In this document: positions 51,182 through 59,182 of the stretch, piece after piece
Numbering within the stretch: position 1 is the first letter of the stretch
Layout: every line of letters starts with the position of its first letter
Origin: Amaricoccus macauensis_A
Lineage (GTDB): Bacteria; Pseudomonadota; Alphaproteobacteria; Rhodobacterales; Rhodobacteraceae
Reading direction: 5' to 3'
DNA: 64,000 nucleotides
Assembly (NCBI RefSeq): GCF_049800915.1
Contig: NZ_JBNAFY010000001.1
Coordinates: forward strand, 806,001 to 870,000
Position numbers and translations under genes: made by a program
Notes under the pieces: generated by a model
Databases searched by the model: none
What the model saw: the letters and a program-made list of their open reading frames with translations, nothing else
Told to the model about the DNA's origin: nothing

Positions 51182-52096
51182 TTACGGCCCGATGGAATAG
51201 AGCTTGGCCCCTTGCAGCAGCGAAATTTCTCCGAGAATCCCGCCAGTTGACGCGATTCGGGTCAGGATCGAAGTCACAAGCGGGACGTCTTCCTCCACGG
51301 CCCAGTTTACGACCGGCAATCCGGCCAGGCCGTCATCACGCGATTCGAGCCAGGTGAGAGCCTCGGCTTCGCCGCCGATTTCGTCCACGAGTCCGAGTTC
51401 AAGCGCAATGCGTCCGGTGTAGACCGCGCCGTTTGCAGCCTCGTCGAGGGCCGTCCCGGAAAGCGAGCGCCGCTCACCCACGAGACCGCGGAACCAGTCG
51501 TAGCTGTCGGCGATCATCGCCTCGTTGAGCGCCCGCGCTTCCGGGTTGGTCTCTCGAAGCGGTGAAGGCTCCGCCTTTAGCGGCGAGGAACGCAGTGTCT
51601 CCATCTCGATGCCGAACCGATCGAGAACCCCCGTCAGGTCGGGGTACTCCATGATGACCCCGATCGACCCTGTCAGGGTGTTGCCGCGCGATACGATATG
51701 ATCCGAACCGATCGCGGCGACATAGCCACCCGAAGCCGCCACTTCGCCCAAAACCGCGACGACCGGCTTCTCCTCGGAAATCGAACGCAGGGACTCGAAA
51801 AGCGCCTCGGCCCCAGCCGTCGTGCCACCGGGGGAGTTGATCCGCACGATCACGGCCTTCGCGGAGTCGGCCTTCGCCAATTCCTTCAGCAATTGATCCC
51901 TGCGAAAATCATCGCCGATGAAACCGGAAACCCGGAACCGGGCCACGTGATCCCGTGTCGTATCGACTCCGAGAAAACTCAAGCCGACACCGATAAGGAT
52001 CAGAATGAGGATCGCGATAAAAAAGCCGCGCCAGAAAGCCGAACGGCGCCATTTCCGGCGCCGTTCTTCGTAGAAATCACGCTCGAGAGCGTCCAT
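51182..52096 (-). CDS. sppA: Signal peptide peptidase SppA (S49 family)
   Basis: Membrane-bound serine protease that degrades leftover signal peptides. The 304 residues have a basic N-terminus, one membrane helix (24-44) and an S49 domain with the nucleophile S122 in AASGGYVAA and the general base K174 in SSPLKAEPSP. It is the short, single-domain SppA form. The ATG at 52096 lies 16 bases after rpsA. Its place between rpsA and ihfB is an extra step in an otherwise standard order. Confidence 0.94.
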   Translation of the reverse strand: MDALERDFYEERRRKWRRSAFWRGFFIAILILILIGVGLSFLGVDTTRDHVARFRVSGFIGDDFRRDQLLKELAKADSAKAVIVRINSPGGTTAGAEALFESLRSISEEKPVVAVLGEVAASGGYVAAIGSDHIVSRGNTLTGSIGVIMEYPDLTGVLDRFGIEMETLRSSPLKAEPSPLRETNPEARALNEAMIADSYDWFRGLVGERRSLSGTALDEAANGAVYTGRIALELGLVDEIGGEAEALTWLESRDDGLAGLPVVNWAVEEDVPLVTSILTRIASTGGILGEISLLQGAKLYSIGP

Positions 52097-52112
52097 CAAG
52101 GGTGTCCTCGTT

Positions 52113-53798
52113 TCAGGAGTCGCCCTGGCGCTTCAGAGCCGCGCCGAGGATGTCACCGAGCGAAGCACCGGAGTCGGAGGAGCCATACTGCTCGACCGCT
52201 TCCTTTTCTTCCGCGATCTCGCGCGCCTTGATCGAAAGGCCAAGCCGGCGCGATTTCGGATCGATATTCGTCACGCGGGCATCGACCTTGTCGCCAACCG
52301 TGAAGCGCTCGGGGCGCTGTTCGGTGCGATCGCGGCTGAGATCCGAACGGCGGATGAAGCTCTTCATGCCATCGTATTCGACCTCGATGCCACCGTCCTC
52401 GATTGCGGTCACGGCAACGGTGACGATGTCGCCACGCTTCACGCCTGCAACCACGTCCGCAAACGGATCGCCGCCAACGGCCTTGATCGAAAGCGAGATG
52501 CGCTCTTTCTCGATGTCGACATCGGTGACGACAGCCTTGACGATATCGCCCTTGCGGTAGTCCGCGATGGCGTCCTCGCCGGAACGGTCCCAATCCAGGT
52601 CGGACAGGTGAACCATCCCGTCGATGTCGCCCTCGAGGCCAACGAACAGCCCGAACTCGGTGATGTTCTTGACCTCACCCTCAACGACGGTGCCGTTCGG
52701 GTGGGAGGCAGCGAAGTTGTCCCACGGATTGCCCTGGGTCTGCTTCAGGCCGAGGCTGACGCGACGCTTGCCCGGATCGATCTCGAGCACGATGACTTCC
52801 ACTTCCTGGGAGGTGGAGACGATCTTGCCCGGATGGACGTTCTTCTTGGTCCAGGACATTTCGGACACGTGCACGAGACCCTCCACGCCCGGCTCCAGCT
52901 CCACGAAGGCGCCGTAGTCGGTGATGTTGGTCACGCGGCCCATGTGCTTGGAACCGATCGGGAACTTCGCCTCGACGGTATCCCACGGATCGGCCTGAAG
53001 CTGCTTCATGCCGAGCGAGATGCGCTGGGTTTCCTTGTTGATCTTGATGACCTGAACCTTCACCGTCTCGCCGATCCCGAGGATCTCGGACGGGTGGTTC
53101 ACACGGCGCCATGCCATGTCGGTCACGTGAAGGAGGCCGTCGACACCGCCAAGGTCCACGAAGGCACCATATTCGGTGATGTTCTTCACGACACCGTCGA
53201 TCACGTCGCCTTCCTGCAGGCGGGCGATGACCTCGGCACGCTGCTCGGCACGGCTTTCCTCAAGCACGGCACGGCGCGAAACGACGATGTTGCCCCGGCG
53301 GCGGTCCATCTTGAGGATCTGGAAGGGCTGCGGCATGTGCATCAGCGGGCCGGCATCGCGCACGGGGCGCACATCGACCTGGGAACCCGGAAGGAACGCG
53401 ACAGCTCCACCGAGATCGACGGTGAACCCGCCCTTAACCCGGCCGAAGATCGCACCTTCGACACGCTCTTCCTTGTCGAATGCTTTCTCCAAGCGATCCC
53501 ACGCAGCTTCGCGGCGCGCTTTGTCGCGGGAGAGAACCGCTTCTCCGCGGGCGTTCTCGACCCGGTCGAGATAGACCTCGACGGTGTCGCCCACTTCGAT
53601 TTCGGGCGCCTTGCCCGGAGCGGTGAATTCCTTGAGATCGACTCGGCCTTCCATCTTGTAGCCGACATCGATGATGGCTTGGCCCGCTTCGATCGCGAGC
53701 ACGGTGCCCTTGACGACGCTTCCCTCTTCGGGGGTCACCAGTTCGAAGCTCTCGTTCAGGAGCGCTTCGAAGTCTTCCATGGTTGCCGCAGCTGGCAT
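52113..53798 (-). CDS. rpsA: 30S ribosomal protein S1
   Basis: A 561-residue protein with six S1 RNA-binding domains in series; the repeated GxVxxITxYGAFVDL and VHVSEMSW motifs mark them. S1 unfolds mRNA on the 30S subunit. GGAGAA sits before the ATG at 53798; an internal ATG at 53780 (MEDFEALL) is a second candidate. Length is normal. Confidence 0.97.
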   Translation of the reverse strand: MPAAATMEDFEALLNESFELVTPEEGSVVKGTVLAIEAGQAIIDVGYKMEGRVDLKEFTAPGKAPEIEVGDTVEVYLDRVENARGEAVLSRDKARREAAWDRLEKAFDKEERVEGAIFGRVKGGFTVDLGGAVAFLPGSQVDVRPVRDAGPLMHMPQPFQILKMDRRRGNIVVSRRAVLEESRAEQRAEVIARLQEGDVIDGVVKNITEYGAFVDLGGVDGLLHVTDMAWRRVNHPSEILGIGETVKVQVIKINKETQRISLGMKQLQADPWDTVEAKFPIGSKHMGRVTNITDYGAFVELEPGVEGLVHVSEMSWTKKNVHPGKIVSTSQEVEVIVLEIDPGKRRVSLGLKQTQGNPWDNFAASHPNGTVVEGEVKNITEFGLFVGLEGDIDGMVHLSDLDWDRSGEDAIADYRKGDIVKAVVTDVDIEKERISLSIKAVGGDPFADVVAGVKRGDIVTVAVTAIEDGGIEVEYDGMKSFIRRSDLSRDRTEQRPERFTVGDKVDARVTNIDPKSRRLGLSIKAREIAEEKEAVEQYGSSDSGASLGDILGAALKRQGDS

Positions 53799-53896
53799 AC
53801 AGTTCTCCAAATAGCGTGTTTCTGGCCGGGCGGTTGGCTCCGCCGGTCTTTCACCACAAGTTTTCCATGCGAATGCGCAAAAAGGCGGCAACGGCC

Positions 53897-54529
53897 TCAG
53901 GCCTTGCCATCCTGCTTGCGTGTTTCCACATAGGCAATCGCCTGAGCGATCGCGGCGTCTATAGACAAATCCGTCGTGTCGAGCAAGTGAGCATCGTCAG
54001 CCTGGCGCAATGGCGCATCCGAACGCGTGGCATCCTGCTCGTCCCGGGCGAGAATCTCGGCCTCGATCTGCTCGAGGCTCTTGGCTTCTCCCAGTTCCGC
54101 GTGACGCCGCTCGGCCCGGACACGAGCACTTGCGGTCACGAAGAGCTTCGCCTCCGCCTGCGGGCAGATCACCGTTCCGATATCGCGCCCGTCAAGCACC
54201 GCACCGCCCTCGCGTCGCGCAAAGGCCTTCTGGAATTCAAGCAGCGCCGTCCGCACCTCCGGCAATGCCGCGACTTTCGAGGCGGCACGGCCCGCCAGAG
54301 AGGTCCGGAGCCCGTCCGCGGCGAGATCCGCCTCCGAAAGTCGCCGCGCGAGTTCCGCCGCCCAATGGGGGTCGATTACCCCCTGACCGTCATTCATGGC
54401 GCGCACGCCGACCGCGCGATAGAGCAGCCCGGTATCGAGATAGGCAAAGCCGAAATGCTCTGCGAGCGCGCGAGCAATCGTTCCCTTGCCCGCGGCGGCC
54501 GGCCCGTCCAGCGCAATGGTAAAGGTCAA
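53897..54529 (-). CDS. cmk: Cytidylate kinase
   Basis: Phosphorylates CMP and dCMP. The 210 residues start at FTIALDGPAAAGKGTIA (P-loop) and hold LDGRDIGTVICP and ARDEQDATRSDAPLRQA, typical of bacterial Cmk. A TTG at 54529 preceded by GGGGGA gives the family-standard N-terminus; the upstream ATG at 54595 would add 22 residues that fit nothing. It precedes rpsA by 98 bases. Confidence 0.94.
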   Translation of the reverse strand: MTFTIALDGPAAAGKGTIARALAEHFGFAYLDTGLLYRAVGVRAMNDGQGVIDPHWAAELARRLSEADLAADGLRTSLAGRAASKVAALPEVRTALLEFQKAFARREGGAVLDGRDIGTVICPQAEAKLFVTASARVRAERRHAELGEAKSLEQIEAEILARDEQDATRSDAPLRQADDAHLLDTTDLSIDAAIAQAIAYVETRKQDGKA

Positions 54530-55013
54530 GCCGTCCCCCAAGGATTGAAATTCGCTACGTGTCGGGTGAATGGACCATTTCGCAATCGGAGCCAAGTTTC
54601 AAGACAGGAGGAAGTGGACCTCCCGAAGGTCCATATCGACGAAAATACCACGTTCCCGGCTGATCGACAGTTCCGCATCCGACGTATCATCATCCATGTG
54701 AACCCCGATAATGGCTTGCAGGAAACTTCCGCCCTCTGTGCCTTGGGAGTTTCTCGCCTGCCCGGAGGTTGAGAACCCCGCCTGCCGATGAAGACCAGAC
54801 CTTCATTGACCGAAACCAAGGATCGTGTCGGCCTCATCCGTGCCGTCAAGCGCCTCTTCCAGGAACCAAGCCATTGACGGCGGCCATTCTTGTTACCCCC
54901 CAAGATCTTCCAGACTTAGCTACAGAAATAGCGATACGAACTGCCGACGTGCGGGATCGCGCGCCAAGTGCCCTGAAATGCCCATTTCGACTGTCGCAAA
55001 ACGCCAGTCAGGC
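54530..55013. other. Gap between the GFA gene and cmk
   Basis: Within an otherwise tight cluster this stretch holds no recognised gene. Codon usage is less GC-biased than in neighbours and several short frames overlap. The only one that reads like protein is the 32-codon minus-strand ORF at 54599-54697. No repeats or insertion-sequence ends are seen. Confidence 0.5.
54599..54697 (-). CDS. Possible 32-residue acidic small protein
   Basis: Reads MDDDTSDAELSISRERG then IFVDMDLREVHFLLS, an acidic amphipathic sequence without low complexity. The frame stays open for about 34 codons before the ATG. GGGG lies 6-9 bases before the ATG. It may be a real small gene or the remnant of a longer one. No family is recognised. 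Confidence 0.25.
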   Translation of the reverse strand: MDDDTSDAELSISRERGIFVDMDLREVHFLLS

Positions 55014-55421
55014 TTATTCGCGCAATGGGAGATCCAGCTCGGCTCCGCCATCGACCTGGGGCTGGCCATCCGCGACCGTATAGTAGTCGCTCTTGGCAGC
55101 CACGTAGATATGCGCGGCAAGCGTCAATCCGGTGGGCACATCAAGCGTTCCGGCGAAGACCGACATCAATCCCGAGCCCTCGCTGCGCCAAAACAGGTTC
55201 GAGCCGCAAACACCGCAGAAACCGCGCGCGTGGCCGGGGCTGGACACATACCAGACCGGCTCACCCATGACGTGAAGATCCTCGAGCCGCGCCGCCGTGG
55301 CGGCCACATGATGCCCGGAAGTGCGCCGACACTGCTCGCAATGACAGGCAACCACGGGCCGCATCGGCCCAGTCACCTCATAGCGGATCGCTCCGCAGAG
55401 GCACCCACCTGCCCGGCTCAT
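55014..55421 (-). CDS. GFA family zinc-binding protein
   Basis: A 135-residue protein of the glutathione-dependent formaldehyde-activating (GFA/CENP-V) family. Zinc ligands are seen in GGCLCGAIRYE, CHCEQCRRTSG and FCGVCGSNLFW. Enzymatic roles of most members are unproven. It lies between aroA and cmk, which are usually adjacent in this lineage, so it is probably a later insertion. Confidence 0.9.
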   Translation of the reverse strand: MSRAGGCLCGAIRYEVTGPMRPVVACHCEQCRRTSGHHVAATAARLEDLHVMGEPVWYVSSPGHARGFCGVCGSNLFWRSEGSGLMSVFAGTLDVPTGLTLAAHIYVAAKSDYYTVADGQPQVDGGAELDLPLRE

Positions 55422-55549
55422 GTCCGCTTCCCGGTTTCAAGGCCCACCATCACGCCCCACCCGATCACTTAAGTTCCGGTATTCTGATTGCCCGCCCCTG
55501 CGCCGGAGATCAATTGCTTCCAGCCCGGACCTACCCCGCAAACCGGCAT

Positions 55550-56887
55550 TCAGGCGAACGTCGCCCCCAAGCCACGCATCAGGTTGAGAAAGCTCGGAAA
55601 ACTTGTGGCAATCGGCCCGGCATCGTCAATGACGATGGGCGCGCGCGCCGCCAGGCCAAGGCAGAGGAAGGACATGGCAATGCGGTGATCGAGCCGGGTC
55701 TCGACCCGTGCATCGCCCGAAACACCCCCCGCCCCGCGGCCATAAACGGTGAACGTATCCTCGGTTTCCTCCACGTTCACACCGCAAGCTTCGAGCCCGC
55801 GCGCCATTGCGTCGATCCGGTCGGATTCCTTGAAGCGCAGCTCGCGCACGCCGCGCATGATCGTCGGACCTTCCGCACAGGCTGCAAGCGCCGAGAGGAT
55901 CGGATATTCGTCGATCATCGAGGCGGCCCGCTCACTCGGCACCTCGACACCACGCAATCGGGAGTAGCGCACGGTCACGTCTGCCACCGGCTCGCCACCC
56001 TCGTCGCGCACATTCGAATAGGTGATGTCGGCGCCCATCTCCTCGAGCGTGGTGTAGAAACCCGCCCGCGTCGGGTTGCGGCTCACTCCGGGCACGACAA
56101 CCTCCGAGCCCTCCACCAGGAGCGCTGCCGCGACCGGAAAAGCCGCCGAACTCGGATCGCGCGGCACTTCCACCGTCTGGGGCTTCAGTTCCGGCTGCCC
56201 CTTCAGCGTGATGACATTGCCGTCCGGCCCGTGCTCGACTGAGATCTCGGCACCGAAGCCCGCCAGCATCCGCTCTGTATGATCGCGCGTGGGCTCCTTT
56301 TCGGTCACGATCGTCGTTCCCGGCGCATTGAGGCCCGCGAGCAGCACGGCGGATTTCACCTGCGCGGAAGGGACGGGCGTAGTGTAGCGCACGGGCTGCG
56401 GGTTCTCCGCGCCCTCCAGCGTGATCGGAAGCACCCCCCCCTTGCGGCAATGGGCCACCGCCCCGAAGAGCGCAAGCGGGTCCGTTACCCGACGCATGGG
56501 CCGTGACGAGAGACTCGCATCGCCGATAAAGGTCGCGGTCAGCGGAGAAGTGGCCACCGCTCCCATGATCAGGCGAACACCCGTGCCGGAATTCCCGCAG
56601 TCAATAGCCTTCGACGGTTCGAGAAAGCCTCCGACACCCACACCGTGAACGCTCCATTCACCCGGACCGAGACGCGTGACTTCAGCGCCGAACGCCCGCA
56701 TGGCCTTGCCGGTGTCGATCACATCCTCGCCCTCGAGCAGACCGGTAATCCGGGTCTCACCGACAGCCAGTGCGCCCAGGATCAACGCACGATGCGAAAC
56801 CGACTTATCGCCGGGAACCTCCGCCACGCCCCGAAGCGGGCCGATTGCCACAGCATGAAGAGCGCCGGACTGGGGGTGTGCTGACAT
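55550..56887 (-). CDS. aroA: 3-phosphoshikimate 1-carboxyvinyltransferase (EPSP synthase)
   Basis: Shikimate-pathway enzyme that transfers enolpyruvate from PEP to shikimate-3-phosphate. The 445 residues resemble the class II (CP4-like) group: GDKSVSHRALILGALA, RITGLLEGEDVIDTGKAM, SAQVKSAVLLAGLN, RDHTERML and KESDRIDA. The position that is Ala100 in glyphosate-tolerant CP4 is Gly101 here (CGNSGTG). GGAGAGG lies before the ATG at 56887. Confidence 0.96.
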   Translation of the reverse strand: MSAHPQSGALHAVAIGPLRGVAEVPGDKSVSHRALILGALAVGETRITGLLEGEDVIDTGKAMRAFGAEVTRLGPGEWSVHGVGVGGFLEPSKAIDCGNSGTGVRLIMGAVATSPLTATFIGDASLSSRPMRRVTDPLALFGAVAHCRKGGVLPITLEGAENPQPVRYTTPVPSAQVKSAVLLAGLNAPGTTIVTEKEPTRDHTERMLAGFGAEISVEHGPDGNVITLKGQPELKPQTVEVPRDPSSAAFPVAAALLVEGSEVVVPGVSRNPTRAGFYTTLEEMGADITYSNVRDEGGEPVADVTVRYSRLRGVEVPSERAASMIDEYPILSALAACAEGPTIMRGVRELRFKESDRIDAMARGLEACGVNVEETEDTFTVYGRGAGGVSGDARVETRLDHRIAMSFLCLGLAARAPIVIDDAGPIATSFPSFLNLMRGLGATFA

Positions 56888-56970
56888 ATCTCGCCTCTCC
56901 GAAAGGGTCGCGCCCGCATTCGGGCCCGTGGTGCGACGGCTCTCCACCAAACTCTGCCGTGGCCGTCAAC

Positions 56971-57708
56971 TCAAACCCGACGGAAGGTCGCGTATTGCGG
57001 CACCCGCCCGGCACGGATCGCCTTGGCTTCGTAGCGCGTGCCGGGCCAGTCCAGCCAGGCGTTGTCGCGTCCAGTAGCAACTGGCGCGGCCAATTCGAGA
57101 AGCCCCGAGCATTGCCCGACCGCTTCGAGCGCGTGTTCCATGTAGTCGGGGATGTCTGTCGCAAGCCGTAGCTCCGCACCTGCCCGCATCGCACGTGCAA
57201 GCGGGCGGAGATTCTCCGGATTCATGAACCGCCTGCGGTGATGCCGCGCCTTGGGCCACGGGTCCGGATACAGCAAGAATGCCTTGTCGAGCGCCCCGTC
57301 GGGCAGTCGATCGATCAGATCGCGCGCGTCAGACGGATGCACCCGCACATTCCCGATCTCTTCGCGCTCGAGCCGGCTGAGCAGCATGGCGATGCCATTG
57401 ACGAAGGGCTCGCAACCGACAATTCCAACGTCCGGGTTCTCGATCGCCTGATGCGCAAGATGTTCGCCGCCGCCAAACCCGATCTCGAGCCAGAATTGTG
57501 CGGGCAAGCGGCCAAAGATCTCCGCAGGCTCGAGTGCACCCGGGCGCGCCTCCGTATCACCGAGATTCACCTTGAGAGACGGCAGAACCTCCGCCATGAG
57601 CCGCTCCTGCGACGCGCGGAGCGGTTTCCCCTTGCGACGACCATAGAGCTTGCGGCGGTTGCGCAAGCCCCCGTCGTCGCCGGTTTCATTGTCGATAGGC
57701 ACGTCCAT
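56971..57708 (-). CDS. trmB: tRNA (guanine-N7-)-methyltransferase
   Basis: Makes m7G46 in tRNA using SAM. The 245 residues contain the SAM site WLEIGFGGGEHLAHQA, the catalytic PDPWPKARHHRRRF stretch and the late motif GTRYEAKAI. It lies 29 bases after metK, so the SAM-making and SAM-using genes are adjacent and likely co-transcribed. Confidence 0.95.
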   Translation of the reverse strand: MDVPIDNETGDDGGLRNRRKLYGRRKGKPLRASQERLMAEVLPSLKVNLGDTEARPGALEPAEIFGRLPAQFWLEIGFGGGEHLAHQAIENPDVGIVGCEPFVNGIAMLLSRLEREEIGNVRVHPSDARDLIDRLPDGALDKAFLLYPDPWPKARHHRRRFMNPENLRPLARAMRAGAELRLATDIPDYMEHALEAVGQCSGLLELAAPVATGRDNAWLDWPGTRYEAKAIRAGRVPQYATFRRV

Positions 57709-57737
57709 CCCCTCTCCGGACCAGCAGCCGTCCCGGA

Positions 57738-58907
57738 TCAGACCGCCGACTTGAGAGCGTCAGCCAGGTCGGTCTTCTCCCAGGAGAACCCGCCATCCGC
57801 TTCCGGCTCGCGGCCGAAATGCCCGTAGGCCGCAGTGCGTTGATAGATCGGCTTGTTGAGGCCGAGATGGGTGCGGATGCCCTTGGGCGTGAGATCCATC
57901 ACCTTTGCGATGGCGGTCTCGATGGCCGTCTCGGGCACGGTTCCGGTCCCTTGGGTATCGACATAGATCGAGAGCGGCCGTGCCACGCCAATGGCGTAGG
58001 AGAGCTGCAGGACACAGCGTTTTGCAAGCCCGGCCGCCACGACATTCTTCGCAACATAGCGTGCCGCATAAGCCGCCGAACGATCCACCTTTGTGGGATC
58101 CTTGCCGGAAAACGCCCCGCCACCATGGGGCGCAGCCCCGCCATAGGTGTCCACGATGATCTTGCGGCCCGTGAGACCTGCATCCCCGTCCGGACCGCCG
58201 ATGACGAACTTGCCGGTGGGATTGACGTGCCAGACCGTCTCGTCGGTGAGCCAGCCCTCGGGCAGAACCTCGCGAATGTAGGGCTCGACCATCTCGCGCA
58301 CATCCGCAGACGTCATGCTTTCGTCGAGATGCTGAGTGGAAAGCACAAGGCTCGACACCTCCACCGGCTTGCCATCGGCATAGCGCAGCGAAAGCTGGGA
58401 CTTGGCATCCGGACCGAGCCGCGGCTCCCGGCCCGACTTCCGGGCTTCGGCCAGACTGCGCAGGATGGCATGGGAATAGTGGATGGGGGCCGGCATCAAT
58501 ACCGGCGTCTCGTCCACCGCGTAACCGAACATGATGCCCTGGTCGCCTGCGCCCTCTTCCTTGCCCTCGCCGGCATCGACACCCTGGGCAATATGGGCGG
58601 ATTGACCGTGAATGACGTTCAGGACCGAAAGGGTTTCCCAGTGAAAGCCCTTCTGGGCATAGCCGATATCGCGCACGCAATCGCGGACGATCTGTTCGAC
58701 GCGCCCCAACACCCCGGGCGCACCGCGCACCTCACCGCCCACGATGACCCGATCCGTGGTCGCGAAGGTCTCGCAGGCGACACGCGCCTCCGGATCCTCT
58801 TCCAGGAAAGAATCAAGCACGGCGTCCGAGATCCGGTCGCAGACCTTGTCCGGATGACCCTCTGAAACGGATTCAGAAGTAAACAGGTAATCTTTACGAT
58901 TGGTCAT
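57738..58907 (-). CDS. metK: S-adenosylmethionine synthetase
   Basis: Forms SAM from methionine and ATP. The 389 residues include FTSESVSEGHPDKVCDRISDA, GAGDQGIMFGYA and GGGAFSGKDPTKVDRSAAY, the standard signatures. The ATG at 58907 matches family N-termini. The leader lacks the SAM/SAH or SAM-II riboswitch features that precede metK in some relatives. Leader length is unknown; the divergent gene begins at 59183. Confidence 0.97.
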   Translation of the reverse strand: MTNRKDYLFTSESVSEGHPDKVCDRISDAVLDSFLEEDPEARVACETFATTDRVIVGGEVRGAPGVLGRVEQIVRDCVRDIGYAQKGFHWETLSVLNVIHGQSAHIAQGVDAGEGKEEGAGDQGIMFGYAVDETPVLMPAPIHYSHAILRSLAEARKSGREPRLGPDAKSQLSLRYADGKPVEVSSLVLSTQHLDESMTSADVREMVEPYIREVLPEGWLTDETVWHVNPTGKFVIGGPDGDAGLTGRKIIVDTYGGAAPHGGGAFSGKDPTKVDRSAAYAARYVAKNVVAAGLAKRCVLQLSYAIGVARPLSIYVDTQGTGTVPETAIETAIAKVMDLTPKGIRTHLGLNKPIYQRTAAYGHFGREPEADGGFSWEKTDLADALKSAV

Positions 58908-59182
58908 GAAAGGTCTTTCCGTCCGTTCGGTGCGCCATGAACAACATTCCCTAAGCAGGGCCGCGGGACAGGTCAACGCCAGATGCCCCCGAGGGCTTTC
59001 CTTTGCCCGACTCCGGTGCGCGATTGCAAAACGGGTACTCATGACAGGATGAGCGGAGTCTGCCACAATTTTTCAGGACATTCGCGGAATTCTCTGCGGG
59101 CCCGGCTCACCGGGAATTAAGCCTTGCCGGCCATCTTCCGCAGTGACCCGCATCGGGGAACGGGGACGGGACGGGATCGAAC

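Noticed and set aside
52608..53933. 441-codon plus-strand ORF opposite rpsA
   Set aside because: Mirror of the six repeated S1 domains; no independent features.
58908..59182. SAM-responsive riboswitch before metK
   Set aside because: I looked for the SAM/SAH core (CACAACGGCTTCC type) and for SAM-II features on the minus strand and found neither.
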